Origin: Pantoea wallisii
GTDB taxonomy: Bacteria; Pseudomonadota; Gammaproteobacteria; Enterobacterales; Enterobacteriaceae
Length of the DNA: 64,000 bases
NCBI RefSeq assembly: GCF_002095485.1
Contig: NZ_MLFS01000003.1
Coordinates: forward strand, 1 to 64,000
Direction of reading: 5' to 3'
Made by a program: the position numbers and the translations under genes. The stretch's first letter is position 1; each line of letters starts with the position of its first letter. Below the pieces are notes generated by a model, which searched no databases, was not told where the DNA came from, and saw nothing but the letters and a program-made list of their open reading frames with translations. Of the stretch, positions 9,160 through 18,620 are shown piece by piece.

Positions 9160-10361
9160 ATGTCACGGGTTGCGCGGGCACGACGCCTTGGAAAAACGTT
9201 TCTTTTAGTGGATAACATGTTGGTGGTGCTGGGGTTCTTCGTCGTCTTTCCCCTGATCTCCATCCACTTTGTTGAACAGCTCGGCTGGGCGGCACTGATG
9301 GTCGGTATTGCGCTCGGCCTGCGTCAGTTCGTGCAGCAGGGTTTTGGCATTTTCGGCGGTGCAATCGCCGATCGCTTTGGCGCCCGCCCGCTGATCGTCA
9401 CCGGCATGCTGATGCGCGCGGCCGGTTTCGCCTGTATGGCGCTGGCCCATGAACCCTGGGTACTGTGGCTGGCCTGTCTGCTTTCAGGGCTGGGCGGCAC
9501 GCTGTTTGATCCACCGCGCAGCGCGATGGTGATTAAGCTGGTGCGCGCCCGTGAACGCGGCCGGTTCTTCTCACTGCTGATGATGCAGGACAGCGCTGGC
9601 GCCGTGCTGGGTGCGCTGATCGGTAGCTGGCTGCTGGCCTGGGATTTCCGCCTGGTGTGCTGGGTGGGTGCAGCGGTCTTTGTGGGTGCGGCGCTGTTCA
9701 ATGCGCTGTGGCTACCGGCCTGGCGCCTCTCAACTGAGCGTATTGCCATGCGCGAAGGTCTGCAGCGCGTGTGGCGCGATAAGCGTTTCCGCCGGTACGT
9801 ACTGACACTGACCGGTTATTACATTCTGGCAGTGCAGGTGATGCTGATGCTGCCGGTGATGGTCAATCAGGTCGCGGGCGCCCTGCCGCGGTGAAATGGA
9901 TGTACGCCATTGAGGCGCTGCTGTCGCTTAGCCTGCTCTATCCGCTGGCGCGCTGGAGTGAAAAGCGTTTCCGGCTGGAAACCCGCCTGATGGCCGGCTT
10001 GTTCCTGATGACGTTCAGCCTGTTACCGGTGGGCATGACGGACTCCCTGCCCTCGCTGTTTCTGCTGATTGCGGTGTTCTATCTCGGATCGATTATCGCT
10101 GAGCCGGCACGCGAAACCCTGAGCGCATCGCTGGCGAGCGCGCGTGCTCGCGGCAGCTATATGGGCTTTAGCCGGCTGGGGCTGGCCATAGGCGGACTGA
10201 TTGGCTACTCCGGCGGCGGCTGGATGTTCGATCTGGGGCAGCAGATGGCGCTGCCGGAGCTGCCGTGGATGCTGCTGAGCAGCGTGGGTCTTATCACCCT
10301 GTTCGCGCTGTGGTGGCAGTTCCAGCCGCGCCCGGTAGCACCGGTGATTTTCAGCAGTTAG
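9160..10361 (+). CDS. mdtH: MFS multidrug transporter MdtH, frame broken near 9882
   Basis: MdtH is a 12-helix major facilitator drug/proton antiporter. I start at 9160 ([20 protein letters not shown]), with AGGA upstream. The first frame stops at 9894 after [10 protein letters not shown]; the rest ([20 protein letters not shown] onward) is open in the next frame. Restoring a C in the run at 9881-9883 gives [15 protein letters not shown] and one 400-residue protein; E. coli MdtH has 402. MFS loop motif DRFGARPL (about residues 72-79) and [17 protein letters not shown] are conserved. It is divergent from rimJ, as in E. coli. Confidence 0.93.
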
Positions 10362-10450
10362 TTTGCCCCTTCAGGTGATCTCTTCCATACTTCCCGCACG
10401 ACCGGAAAAAGGGTGACGGTTGTCACCCTGAGAACCAGAGGAGAAACGGG

Positions 10451-11098
10451 ATGAAACTCTACATCTACGATCACTGCCCATTCTGCGTTAAAGCCCGCAT
10501 GATTTTTGGATTAAAAAACCTGCCGGTTGAGCTGATTGTGATGCTCAATGACGATGAAGCGACGCCAAAAAGATTAATTGGTCAGAAGATGGCACCCATC
10601 CTGCAGAAAGAGGATGGCAGTGCCATGCCGGAGAGCCTGGATATCGTACGCTGGGTCGATAAGCAGGATCGCGAACCGCTACTGAACGGCAAAAATAATC
10701 CGGCCATCAGCGACTGGCTGCGTCACGTTAACGGTTACATCAATAAGCTGCTGATTCCGCGTATCGCGGAGGCCGCGTTTGCGGAATTTGCCACGCCGGA
10801 AGCGCGTAATTACTTCCGCGAGAAGAAGCAGGCCAGCATCGGTGATTTCGCCGAACTGCGTAAGCATGCGCCGGGTTTGATTAAAAACATCAGCGACGAT
10901 CTCCGCCAGCTCGACAAACTGATCGTCAAACCCAACGCCGTTAACGGCGAGCTTTCGGAAGATGACATCCATCTGTTCCCGCTGCTGCGCTCACTGACGC
11001 TGGTCGCGGGTATCGAGTGGCCCAGCCGGGTAGCGGATTACCGCGATAATATGGCGAAACAGACCCAGGTAAACCTGCTGTCATCAATCGCTGCATAA
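10451..11098 (+). CDS. grxB: Glutaredoxin 2
   Basis: GrxB is the large GST-like glutaredoxin that reduces protein disulfides with glutathione in the cytosol. The 215-residue product starts MKLYIYDHCPFCVKARMIFG, with the active-site CPFC at residues 9-12, and has the GST-type helical C-terminal domain. GAGGAG precedes the start. A hairpin (GATGAGAAGCGCA / TGCGTTTCTCATC, about 11109-11137) lies just after the stop but has only a pyrimidine-rich tail, so it is a possible terminator. Confidence 0.97.
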   Translation: MKLYIYDHCPFCVKARMIFGLKNLPVELIVMLNDDEATPKRLIGQKMAPILQKEDGSAMPESLDIVRWVDKQDREPLLNGKNNPAISDWLRHVNGYINKLLIPRIAEAAFAEFATPEARNYFREKKQASIGDFAELRKHAPGLIKNISDDLRQLDKLIVKPNAVNGELSEDDIHLFPLLRSLTLVAGIEWPSRVADYRDNMAKQTQVNLLSSIAA

Positions 11099-11210
11099 TC
11101 CCTCCTCCGATGAGAAGCGCAGCGTGCGTTTCTCATCTCTCTCCTGGTGACACCTGGCCCTGATTCAGGCACGCTTAGCGCTGTTTTGCCGTACCGTTCA
11201 GGATGAGGAC

Positions 11211-11777
11211 ATGATGAAAAAGGCGTTTTGTGGGCTGTGCGCCCTGTTTTTTGCCGTGCTGTTGAGCGGCTGTAACCAATTGACGCAATACACGATCAGC
11301 GAGCAGGAAGTGAACCAGGCGCTGCAAAAGCGCAACAATTATGAAAAAGATATCGGCGTCTCTGGCCTGGTCAATGCGCATATCGTTCTGAGCGATCTGA
11401 GCAGCCAGATTGGCCGTGAAGAGCCCAGCAAAGTTACCCTGTCCGGCAAAGCCAACATTAATGTCAGCTCCCTGTTCGGCCCGCAACAGGCGGAGATGCT
11501 ATTAAAGATGAAGGCTCAGCCGGTGTATAACGCTCAGGAAGGCGCAATCTATCTGCAGGATCTGGAGATCATTGATGCGCAAGTGCAGCCAGAGAAGATG
11601 GCGTCGATCATGAAAACCCTGACGCCCTATCTTAATGAGTCACTTAAGCGCTACTTTAACGAGAAACCGGCTTACGTGCTGAGCTCGGATCGCAGTAAGG
11701 GCGAAGCGCTGGCGAAGAAACTGGCGAAAGGGCTGGAAGTTAAACCGGGTGAGCTGGTGATTCCGTTCACGGATTAA
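11211..11777 (+). CDS. yceB: Outer-membrane-type lipoprotein YceB (DUF1439)
   Basis: YceB is a conserved lipoprotein of unknown function with a SMP/BPI-like fold. The 188-residue product has a lipoprotein signal peptide with lipobox LLSGC at about residues 17-21, followed by NQLTQYTISEQEVNQALQKR. It keeps the family blocks SQIGREEPSKVTLSGKAN and the end KPGELVIPFTD. Two adjacent ATGs (11211 and 11214) are possible; the second is slightly better spaced from GAGGA. It stands alone between grxB and pyrC. Confidence 0.93.
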   Translation: MMKKAFCGLCALFFAVLLSGCNQLTQYTISEQEVNQALQKRNNYEKDIGVSGLVNAHIVLSDLSSQIGREEPSKVTLSGKANINVSSLFGPQQAEMLLKMKAQPVYNAQEGAIYLQDLEIIDAQVQPEKMASIMKTLTPYLNESLKRYFNEKPAYVLSSDRSKGEALAKKLAKGLEVKPGELVIPFTD

Positions 11778-11828
11778 ACGTGACGGACAGGGGCAGATCG
11801 CGTGGCCTGCAGGCTTCTTTAGTGCTGA

Positions 11829-12239
11829 TTAAACTGCACCCGGAGCGGCGACCCGCTGTACCGCCAGTGCACCGAAAGTGTATTCAGTTCTGGCGGCCTT
11901 GCGGGTCGCCACTCCGAAAGTCAACCGCGTTAGGTGCTCAGACATAGCAACGATGATGATAAAGCGAAGAAGAGAGCGTGAGGTAAGCCCGGACGTCATC
12001 CGGCAGCGATAAATTGTGCGGGGGGATTTGCCAGCCTGCGTTTCATCCCATCGAAAGACAAAGCGAGCCCGCTTTTGCGCCATAGCGGCACGCAGGGTTA
12101 CCCGAAGAACACGCCTCACCCAATCCGCAGACGAAAACTCGCGTTCCCCCTGGCGACCAAACGTATTATTTACCTGATAAAATCCCGTGCAAACGGTTGC
12201 TTGCCCCCTTATGATTACTCCCCGGCCTAAACGCGCCAT
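11829..12239 (-). CDS. Unrecognised leftward ORF between yceB and pyrC
   Basis: This 136-codon frame fills most of the 490-bp interval between yceB and pyrC. I do not recognise a domain. The product is Arg- and Ala-rich (RRVLRVTLRAAMAQKRARFV, later ATRKAARTEYTFGALAVQR), lacks a signal peptide or clear membrane helix, and its 5' end overlaps the pyrC promoter on the other strand. A GGGG purine run precedes the ATG only weakly. The C-terminal wording feels like small proteins found in phage-satellite or repeat contexts in enterobacteria, but I cannot establish that. It could be a non-coding repeat sequence that happens to be open. Confidence 0.3.
   Translation of the reverse strand: MARLGRGVIIRGQATVCTGFYQVNNTFGRQGEREFSSADWVRRVLRVTLRAAMAQKRARFVFRWDETQAGKSPRTIYRCRMTSGLTSRSLLRFIIIVAMSEHLTRLTFGVATRKAARTEYTFGALAVQRVAAPGAV
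12187..12202. promoter_or_regulatory. PurR operator in the pyrC promoter
   Basis: GTGCAAACGGTTGCTT matches the PurR consensus ACGCAAACGTTTGCGT at most core positions (GCAAACGGTTGC). It sits where the -35 element of pyrC should be: a TATGAT -10 lies at 12210-12215. E. coli pyrC is repressed by PurR at the same place. Confidence 0.75.
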
Positions 12240-12268
12240 TTCGTTTCATCTCAGCCGGAGCCCTTTGA
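12210..12268 (+). promoter_or_regulatory. pyrC -10 element and leader with start-site-switch hairpin
   Basis: TATGAT (12210-12215) is followed after 4 bases by a C-run and GG (CCCCGG, about 12220-12225), where transcription should start. GCCGGAG just before the ATG can pair with the 5' CCGGC and would hide the ribosome site. In E. coli pyrC, choice between C and G start points under changing CTP/GTP decides whether such a hairpin forms. The same elements are visible here; use of the mechanism is inferred. Confidence 0.6.
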
Positions 12269-13315
12269 ATGACAGCCCAACCCCAGCACATCACGATTCG
12301 CCGCCCTGACGACTGGCACATCCATCTGCGCGATGGTGCAATGCTCAACGCCGTATTGCCTTATACCAGCGCAGTCAATGGCCGTGCGATTGTCATGCCA
12401 AACCTGGTGCCGCCGGTAATCAGCGTCGATGCTGCCGTGGCGTATCGTGAACGTATTCTTGCTGCGCTGCCCGCTGAGCATGCCTTCACGCCGCTGATGA
12501 CCTGCTATCTCACTGACTCACTGGACCCGGATGAGATTGAACGCGGTTTCCGTAACGGCACTTTTACCGCGGCAAAGCTCTATCCGGCCCATGCCACGAC
12601 CAACTCCAGCCATGGCGTAACAAACATCGCCTCAATTGCCCGCGTACTGGATCGCATGCAGCAGATTGGTATGCCGATGCTGGTGCATGGCGAAGTCACC
12701 GATGTGCATATTGATATCTTCGATCGCGAAGCGCGCTTTATTGAAACTGTGCTGCACCCGCTACGCGAACAGTTTCCGGCGCTGAAAGTGGTTATGGAGC
12801 ACATCACCACGAAAGAGGCGGCCGACTATGTGGCGGACGGAAATGCGCTGTTAGGCGCTACCATTACCCCGCAGCACCTGATGTTCAACCGCAACCATAT
12901 GCTGGTTGGTGGCGTACGTCCGCACCTCTACTGCCTGCCGATTCTTAAGCGCAATACCCACCAGGAAGCGTTGCGTAAACTGGTAGCAAGCGGTAACCGT
13001 CGGGTATTCCTCGGTACCGATACGGCCCCGCATCTGCGTCATCTGAAAGAGGCGAGCTGTGGCTGCGCCGGCGTGTTTAATGCGCCGACCTCACTGCCCG
13101 CTTACCTGACGGTATTTGAAGAGCTCAATGCGCTGGACCATTTTGAAGCCTTCTGTTCAGAGAACGGCCCGAACTTCTACGGCCTGCCGCTTAATGAAGG
13201 CACCCTGACGCTGGTGCGTGAATCCTGGACCGTGCCAGAGCGTATCGCCCTCGCTGACGATACGCTGGTGCCCTTCCTCGCCGGCGAAACGCTGAACTGG
13301 CGTATCAAAGAATAA
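12269..13315 (+). CDS. pyrC: Dihydroorotase
   Basis: PyrC converts carbamoyl aspartate to dihydroorotate in pyrimidine synthesis. The 348-residue zinc amidohydrolase has the metal-binding HxH near the N-terminus ([13 protein letters not shown], about residues 13-25). It also has the carboxylated-lysine segment [21 protein letters not shown], the [14 protein letters not shown] histidine block and FLGTDTAPH. Length equals that of E. coli PyrC. The start at 12269 has GGAG 10 bp upstream, part of the regulatory hairpin. Confidence 0.98.
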   Translation: MTAQPQHITIRRPDDWHIHLRDGAMLNAVLPYTSAVNGRAIVMPNLVPPVISVDAAVAYRERILAALPAEHAFTPLMTCYLTDSLDPDEIERGFRNGTFTAAKLYPAHATTNSSHGVTNIASIARVLDRMQQIGMPMLVHGEVTDVHIDIFDREARFIETVLHPLREQFPALKVVMEHITTKEAADYVADGNALLGATITPQHLMFNRNHMLVGGVRPHLYCLPILKRNTHQEALRKLVASGNRRVFLGTDTAPHLRHLKEASCGCAGVFNAPTSLPAYLTVFEELNALDHFEAFCSENGPNFYGLPLNEGTLTLVRESWTVPERIALADDTLVPFLAGETLNWRIKE

Positions 13316-13344
13316 ATTTTTGCCGCTTGCCTTCGGGGTAATAA

Positions 13345-13364
13345 TACTGTACAAATAAACAGTA
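13345..13364. promoter_or_regulatory. LexA box (SOS operator) of dinI
   Basis: TACTGTACAAATAAACAGTA contains CTGT-N8-ACAG and matches both ends of the LexA consensus TACTGT...ACAGTA. It lies 19 bp before the dinI start and just after pyrC, so dinI should be SOS-induced as in E. coli. Confidence 0.93.
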
Positions 13365-13383
13365 AATTACTCCGGAGGCGTGT

Positions 13384-13629
13384 ATGCGTGTTGAAATTAC
13401 CGTAGCAAAAACTAAGCCCCTTCCTGACGGTGCGCTTGATGCGCTCAGCGCCGAACTGACGCGCCGTATCACACACGATTTTCCTGACGATAACCATCAC
13501 GTAAAAGTCCGTTACGCCGGCGGCAACCAGCTTAGCGTCTTCGGCGGCTGCAAAGAGTCCCGGGATCGCATTACCGATATCCTGCAGGAGACCTGGGAGA
13601 GCGCCGACGACTGGTTTATTACCGATTAA
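13384..13629 (+). CDS. dinI: DNA damage-inducible protein I (RecA modulator)
   Basis: DinI binds RecA filaments and modulates RecA coprotease activity during the SOS response. The 81-residue product (MRVEITVAKTKPLPDGALDA) has the family size, the DFPDDNHHVKVRYAGGNQLS strand/turn region, and the acidic C-terminal helix ILQETWESADDWF that mimics DNA. A CCGGAGG ribosome site precedes the ATG, and a LexA box controls it. Confidence 0.97.
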   Translation: MRVEITVAKTKPLPDGALDALSAELTRRITHDFPDDNHHVKVRYAGGNQLSVFGGCKESRDRITDILQETWESADDWFITD

Positions 13630-13648
13630 CCGCCACTGTGCCGTTTTT

Positions 13649-13676
13649 GCCGGGTTTCGCCACCCGGCTTTTTTTG
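13649..13676 (+). terminator. Terminator after dinI
   Basis: GCCGGGT / ACCCGGC stem with loop TTCGCC, followed by a seven-T tract, 20 bp after the dinI stop. Confidence 0.9.
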
Positions 13677-13775
13677 TTTCTGTTTCCCTCTCGCCAGAAA
13701 AACAGCCGCCATCTAGACTGATGTTAAACGATCCCCTATTCTTGCCTCGCCATGCTTACAGGAGATGTTTGACTC

Positions 13776-14045
13776 ATGACCAATGAAAAACCAGAAGAGG
13801 CAATGACGTTTGGCGAATTACTGGCCTTCATTGCCGAGCAGCAGCGCCGGTTAACCGTACTGGAGAATGCCTTCGCCAGCCTCACCTTCTGTCTGGACGA
13901 CCGTGCCAGCCAGTTACTGGTGCATAATCTGTTACTTGAAGCGCAAAACCAGAACTATGACGCACAGTTACAGCAGCATTTTGCCCGTCTGGCGGAGGAG
14001 ATTCAGAAGCGTAATGGTCAGCTGCCCGCTGAGCCGCAAGCCTGA
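13776..14045 (+). CDS. Small helical protein of unknown function, possibly IraP-like
   Basis: The 89-residue product (MTNEKPEEAMTFGELLAFIA) is predicted by eye to be almost wholly helical, with Leu/Ala heptads in RLTVLENAFASLTFCLDD and a charged tail. It is soluble, with no signal peptide. ACAGGAGATG gives a good ribosome site. Upstream, TCTAGACTGA at 13712-13721 looks like a stationary-phase (sigma-S) -10 element, and a hairpin follows the gene at 14141. The pattern of a LexA/LExx helix followed by polar residues is faintly like IraP, the anti-adaptor that stabilises RpoS, but similarity is too weak to name it. E. coli has no counterpart between dinI and bssS that I recognise. Confidence 0.75.
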   Translation: MTNEKPEEAMTFGELLAFIAEQQRRLTVLENAFASLTFCLDDRASQLLVHNLLLEAQNQNYDAQLQQHFARLAEEIQKRNGQLPAEPQA

Positions 14046-14140
14046 ATTCAGACATTTTACCTCTCCCCTGACGGCCTAAAGTTTTATCCTTAAATAGCCG
14101 ATAATCCTGTTGAAGTGATGCACCGGTAACACAATAAAAT

Positions 14141-14168
14141 GCCCGACAGCGCGGGCGTTTTATTATTT
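14141..14168 (+). terminator. Hairpin terminator after the small helical gene
   Basis: GCCCG-ACAGCG-CGGGC followed by GTTTTATTATT. The stem is short but GC-only, and the T-rich tail is present. Confidence 0.6.
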
Positions 14169-14333
14169 GCCAAAAGCTCACTTTACGAAGCATTTATTTT
14201 GTTCTCTTTTTAATCGCCACACTTTTTCACTAATGCACTGTTAATTTCATGTTATAATTAACCCGCTAGTGCAAGTAACAGCCGCATTGAACCTCAAGAA
14301 GCACTTCGTTTAACGAGTAATAAGGAGGTTATA

Positions 14334-14588
14334 ATGGACAGAAATAAAGACGTCATTCAGACTCATCCGCTGGTGGGATGGGATATCAGCACCGTTGACA
14401 GTTATGACGCCATGATGATCCGCCTGCACTCGCTATCATCGCAGGATCAGAAAGAAGAAGAAGCTGACGTGGGCCCAACATACTGGCTTACCACCGACGT
14501 AGCCAGACAGTTCATCTCTATACTCGAAGCTGGCATTGCAAAGATTGAGTCCACTGAGCAATACCTACGCGATAATCAAAAGCACTAA
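14334..14588 (+). CDS. bssS: Biofilm formation regulator BssS
   Basis: BssS is a small enterobacterial protein that influences biofilm formation and catabolite/indole responses; its mechanism is not defined. The 84-residue product carries the family core THPLVGWDISTVDSYDAMMI (residues 11-30) and GPTYWLTTDVARQFISILEA, as in E. coli. TAAGGAGG is an excellent ribosome site. The 288-bp upstream region is AT-rich and should hold the promoter. A strong terminator follows. Confidence 0.96.
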   Translation: MDRNKDVIQTHPLVGWDISTVDSYDAMMIRLHSLSSQDQKEEEADVGPTYWLTTDVARQFISILEAGIAKIESTEQYLRDNQKH

Positions 14589-14603
14589 TCTCTGCCATCG
14601 CGT

Positions 14604-14632
14604 GAAAGGGCACCCAACAGGGTGCCTTTTTC
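14604..14632 (+). terminator. Terminator after bssS
   Basis: GGCACCC-AACA-GGGTGCC stem followed by TTTTT, 20 bp after the bssS stop. Confidence 0.92.
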
Positions 14633-14694
14633 ATGGGCCCTCTCTTTTGGTATGCTGTTGAAAAATTTCGCCGTTTTGCAGGAGTAGTGTCGTC

Positions 14695-15810
14695 ATGATT
14701 TATGATCTGATTGTGGTGGGAAGTGGTTCAGTGGGCGCGGCTGCCGGGTTTTATGCGACTCAGGCGGGGTTATCGGTGCTGATGATCGACAGCGCCCATC
14801 CTCCTCATAATCAGGGAACACATCATGGCGAAACCCGCCTGATTCGCCATGCCTACGGCGAGGGCGAGCGGTATGTGCCGCTGGTGCTGCGCGCGCAGGC
14901 GTTGTGGGATGCGCTGGAGCGCCAGAGCGGCGAGCGCATTATGCATCGCAGCGGCATTCTTAATCTCGCCCCGCTCACCTCCTCCTTTATTCAAAACGTT
15001 ATCGATAGCGCGAAAGCCTGGCAGCTGGATGTAAAGATCCTGCAGGCTGATGAAGTGCGCAAACGCTGGCCGCAGTTCAGCGTGCCGGATGGTTATATTG
15101 GCGTATTTGAACCCAACTCCGGTTTTCTGAAGTGTGAACAGGCGGTGCGCAGCTGGGTCCAGCTGGCAGAGCAAGCGGGCTGTGCGCAGCTGTTTAACTG
15201 CCCGGTCACTGAAATTGGTCGCGAGGGCGATTTGCAGCAGGTTACCACCAGTGATGGCGTCTTCCGCGCGCGTAAATTGCTGATCAGCGCCGGCACCTGG
15301 GTAAGCCAGCTGGTCAGCGATTTGCCTGTTACTCCGGTACGTAAAATTTTCGCCTGGTATCAGGCCGATGGGCGCTACAGCGAAAATAATCAGTTTCCGG
15401 GTTTTACCGTTGAGATGCCCAACGGCAGCCATTTCTACGGCTTCCCGGCGGATAACAATGCGCTGAAAGTGGGCCGGCACGATGGTGGTCAGCAGATGCA
15501 AACGCCAGCGGACCGCAAGCCGTTTGGCACGGTAGCGGCTGACGGCAGTGAAGCGTTCGGCTTCCTGCGTCAGTTCCTGCCCGGCGTTGGCGTCTGCCTG
15601 CACGGTGAAGCGTGCAGTTATGACAATACGCCCGATGAGGATTTCATCATTGATACGTTGCCAGGCGAACCAAACCGCTTAATCATCACCGGTCTCAGCG
15701 GCCACGGCTTTAAATTCGCCAGCGTTTTGGGTGAGCTGGCCAGTGAGTTTGCGCAGAATAAACCCTTCTCCTTTGATTTATCGCCCTTCTCATTAACGCG
15801 TTTTGCCTGA
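14695..15810 (+). CDS. solA: N-methyl-L-tryptophan oxidase (FAD)
   Basis: SolA is a monomeric-sarcosine-oxidase-type flavoenzyme that oxidises N-methyl amino acids, with covalently bound FAD. The 371-residue protein begins [20 protein letters not shown] with the dinucleotide-binding GxGxxG at residues 9-14. It has [20 protein letters not shown] near residue 45 and [14 protein letters not shown] near residue 305, where the flavin-linking Cys is expected. Length and neighbours (bssS, yceJ) match E. coli. Confidence 0.95.
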   Translation: MIYDLIVVGSGSVGAAAGFYATQAGLSVLMIDSAHPPHNQGTHHGETRLIRHAYGEGERYVPLVLRAQALWDALERQSGERIMHRSGILNLAPLTSSFIQNVIDSAKAWQLDVKILQADEVRKRWPQFSVPDGYIGVFEPNSGFLKCEQAVRSWVQLAEQAGCAQLFNCPVTEIGREGDLQQVTTSDGVFRARKLLISAGTWVSQLVSDLPVTPVRKIFAWYQADGRYSENNQFPGFTVEMPNGSHFYGFPADNNALKVGRHDGGQQMQTPADRKPFGTVAADGSEAFGFLRQFLPGVGVCLHGEACSYDNTPDEDFIIDTLPGEPNRLIITGLSGHGFKFASVLGELASEFAQNKPFSFDLSPFSLTRFA

Positions 15811-16105
15811 AATGGCGCCGCCGGTGCGTCTGACGCATCGGCTCCTTTACTTTTATTGACCGCCACTGACAAAAATTGACACTTGAGCCCGTTTTTTGCC
15901 GCATTTGGTGTAGTAATGTCCGGTATTTATTATTCCGTTGCCGGTACGTTACTGGCTATTCAGAAAAACTGAATTAAACCGCAAATTATTACCTCTTAAT
16001 TCTGAACACGCGCTTTTGAATTTATAGAAAAGTAAGGCCGGTTGCTTTTTTATTTCAGGTTGTAGATTCTCATTACCACTTATTTCACTCATACGGCTTT
16101 ATATT

Positions 16106-16678
16106 ATGTGGCGCAATTCTCCACAGCACTATGGTGCGCTCACCCTGCTTTTACACTGGACAATGGCGCTGACTATTTACGGTATGTTTGTGCTGGGTTT
16201 ATGGATGGTAGGTTTGGGATATTACGATGGCTGGTATCACAGCGCGCCGGAAATTCATAAAGGCATCGGTATTATCCTGTTTGCGGCACTGCTGCTGCGC
16301 CTGTGCTGGCGCGTGATATCCCCTGTGCCCGCACCGCTCGCCAGCTACTCTCCCACCGTCCGTCGTGCTGCAACGGCCGCACACGGCTTGCTCTACGTGT
16401 TGCTGCTGGTACTGCTGCTTAGCGGCTACCTGATTTCAACCGCTGACGGCAAGCCAATCTCTGTATTTGGCTGGTTTGAGGTGCCGGCACTGTTCAGCGG
16501 TGCCGGACAGCAGGCGGATCTGGCGGGCGATATCCATTTGTGGCTGGCCTGGAGCCTGGTACTGCTCTCTGCGCTGCACGCGCTGGCAGCACTGAAACAC
16601 CATTTTGTCGATCGCGACACTACGCTAAAACGGATGCTCGGTTATCGCATCCCCTTAACCTCTGAAAAGGAGAAGTAA
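16106..16678 (+). CDS. yceJ: Cytochrome b561 family membrane protein YceJ
   Basis: YceJ is a di-haem cytochrome b561-type inner-membrane protein of unknown electron partner. The 190-residue product has four hydrophobic helices with paired histidines, for example LLLHWTMAL (about residue 17), [14 protein letters not shown] and HLWLAW / [14 protein letters not shown]. It starts [20 protein letters not shown]. The stop is one base before the yceI start, so the two are one operon, possibly acting on the same redox lipid. The 295-bp region upstream shows no gene. It contains TTGACA-like sequence around 15870 but I cannot fix the promoter. Confidence 0.95.
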   Translation: MWRNSPQHYGALTLLLHWTMALTIYGMFVLGLWMVGLGYYDGWYHSAPEIHKGIGIILFAALLLRLCWRVISPVPAPLASYSPTVRRAATAAHGLLYVLLLVLLLSGYLISTADGKPISVFGWFEVPALFSGAGQQADLAGDIHLWLAWSLVLLSALHALAALKHHFVDRDTTLKRMLGYRIPLTSEKEK

Positions 16679-16679
16679 C

Positions 16680-17255
16680 ATGATCAGGAAAACCCTGCTG
16701 GCAGTGAGCGCGGCTGCGCTGCTGGCCACCAGCCTCAACGCCAGTGCGGCGGAGTATAAGTTTGATAAAGAGGGGCAGCATGCGTTTGTCCAGTTCCGCA
16801 TTCAGCATTTGGGTTACAGCTGGTTATACGGCAGCTTTAAAGATTTCGATGGCGGCTTTACCTTTGATGAAGCCAATCCGTCCGCAGATAAAGTCAACGT
16901 AACCATCAATACCACCAGCCTGGATACTAATCATGCCGAGCGTGATAAACATCTGCGCAGCGCTGATTTCCTCAACACGGCAAAATTCCCGCAAGCGACA
17001 TTCACCTCAACGGAGGTAAAAAAAGAGGGTAAAGATTATAAAATCACCGGTAATCTGACTCTTAACGGTGTGACGAAACCTATCACGCTTGATGCGCACC
17101 TGATGGGCGAAGGCAAAGATCCGTGGGGCGGTTACCGTGCTGGTTTTGAAGCGAGCGGCGAAGTGGTACTGAAAGAGTTTAATATCAGCAAAGATTTGGG
17201 TCCGGCTTCACAGAAGGCCGAGCTGATTATTTCCGTAGAGGGCGTGCGTCAATAA
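16680..17255 (+). CDS. yceI: Periplasmic YceI-family lipocalin-like protein
   Basis: YceI proteins are periplasmic beta-barrels that bind isoprenoid chains; E. coli YceI is induced by alkaline/osmotic stress. The 191-residue product has a signal peptide ([20 protein letters not shown], cleavage after ASA). It then has the family pattern [40 protein letters not shown] and [21 protein letters not shown] precedes the ATG. It is cotranscribed with yceJ. Confidence 0.96.
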   Translation: MIRKTLLAVSAAALLATSLNASAAEYKFDKEGQHAFVQFRIQHLGYSWLYGSFKDFDGGFTFDEANPSADKVNVTINTTSLDTNHAERDKHLRSADFLNTAKFPQATFTSTEVKKEGKDYKITGNLTLNGVTKPITLDAHLMGEGKDPWGGYRAGFEASGEVVLKEFNISKDLGPASQKAELIISVEGVRQ

Positions 17256-17262
17256 CGGAATC

Positions 17263-17290
17263 AGCCTGACGCAATGTGTTGCGTCAGGCT
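17263..17290. terminator. Bidirectional hairpin between yceI and trhO
   Basis: AGCCTGACGCAA / TTGCGTCAGGCT is a perfect 12-bp stem with loop TGTG, placed exactly between two convergent genes. T tracts are weak on both sides, but position and strength suggest termination in both directions. Confidence 0.7.
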
Positions 17291-17298
17291 ATGTTGCA

Positions 17299-18354
17299 TT
17301 AATTTTTATCCGGCGCAGGAATTGCCATGGTCATGTTTAGCAGGCCACGCGACTTATTAAACACCTTGTTGCCGTTCTCACGGCCGGCGCGACGGGCGCG
17401 CTGCTCTTCCGGTGAGAGTTTCGCCTCTTCCATGCAGATTGGACTACAGCAGTTGTGATACTTCTCAGCACAGCTCGGGCACTGAATAAACAGCAGATGG
17501 CAACCGTCATTGACGCAGTTGGTGTGGCTGTCGCACGGCGTGCCGCACTGATGGCAGCTGGAGAGAATATCCTCCGTGATGCGCTCGCCCATACGCTCAT
17601 CGAATACAAAGTTTTTACCTTTGAAGCGCACCGGTAAACCCTGCTCACGCGCGCGGCGCGTGTACTCAATGATCCCGCCTTCGATGTGATAAACGTCATC
17701 AAAGCCGTTGTGCTTCATCCACGCACTGGCCTTCTCACAGCGAATCCCGCCGGTGCAGTACATGACGATCTTTTTATCTTTTTGATCCTGCAACATATCC
17801 ACGGCCATCGGCAGCTGATCGCGGAAGGTATCGGCCGGCACTTCCAGCGCATTATCAAAATGGCCCACTTCGAACTCATAGTGGTTGCGCATATCCACAA
17901 ATACCGCATCAGGATCGTCCAGCAGTGCGTTAACCTGGTCCGCTTTCAGGTAGTTACCGACGTTACTGGCATCAAAGCTGCTGTCGTCAATACCGTCAGC
18001 CACGATGCGGTCGCGCACTTTCAGGCGCAGCACCCAGAAGGATTTGCCGTCATCATCCAGCGCGATGTTCATGCGCAGGTTATCCAGCGCCGGATCAAAG
18101 GCATAGAGCATCGCTTTCATCGCCTCAAAGCGACTGGCAGGTACGCTGATCTGGGCATTGATCCCTTCATGCGCCACGTAAACGCGGCCAAAGACTTTAA
18201 GCTGGGTTAATGCGATATAGAGACGATCGCGGAAGGCCCGTGGATCGGCAATCTGGAAATATTTATAAAAAGAGACTGTGGTACGCGGCTCGGTCTCGGC
18301 CAGCATACGATCTTTCAGCTCTTTATTGGAAACGAGGTTGTGTAACACTGGCAT
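17299..18354 (-). CDS. trhO: tRNA uridine(34) hydroxylase TrhO (rhodanese family)
   Basis: TrhO (YceA) uses O2 to form 5-hydroxyuridine at position 34 of certain tRNAs. I start at the ATG at 18354 ([20 protein letters not shown]), preceded by AGGTG; an in-frame GTG lies 9 bp upstream. The 351-residue product has an N-terminal ferredoxin-like part ([20 protein letters not shown]). The central rhodanese domain has catalytic loop CTGGIRCEK (about residue 198), and the C-terminal part is Cys-rich ([14 protein letters not shown]) and may bind zinc. It is divergent from lpxL, as in E. coli. Confidence 0.96.
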   Translation of the reverse strand: MPVLHNLVSNKELKDRMLAETEPRTTVSFYKYFQIADPRAFRDRLYIALTQLKVFGRVYVAHEGINAQISVPASRFEAMKAMLYAFDPALDNLRMNIALDDDGKSFWVLRLKVRDRIVADGIDDSSFDASNVGNYLKADQVNALLDDPDAVFVDMRNHYEFEVGHFDNALEVPADTFRDQLPMAVDMLQDQKDKKIVMYCTGGIRCEKASAWMKHNGFDDVYHIEGGIIEYTRRAREQGLPVRFKGKNFVFDERMGERITEDILSSCHQCGTPCDSHTNCVNDGCHLLFIQCPSCAEKYHNCCSPICMEEAKLSPEEQRARRAGRENGNKVFNKSRGLLNMTMAIPAPDKN

Positions 18355-18620
18355 GGTGAACACCTGTTAGCAATCAGAGAAATTTAGCGCGCACATGATA
18401 CCTGAATTACACAGGATGCAAAGTCCCTGGTGCAATTCTCCTGCCGATGAGAGGTAAGTACGTTTTTCTGCGCTATGATTGCAGTTTCGTGCGCAAACAT
18501 GCTGCTGTGCGCCTGACTGCAGGCGATGGCGGATTTCAGTCAGCGAGAAAAAATGGCATAATCGCGCCAAATAACAGAAACCGGACTCTCTGGCACAAGA
18601 CGCAGGATACTGACATTTCC

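Noticed and set aside
14770-15603. Long open frame opposite solA (277 codons)
   Set aside because: Complete overlap with the clearly coding solA and no start signals.
18447-18620. 58-residue upstream extension of LpxL
   Set aside because: No similarity to the family, no ribosome site, and it overlaps the promoter region shared with trhO.
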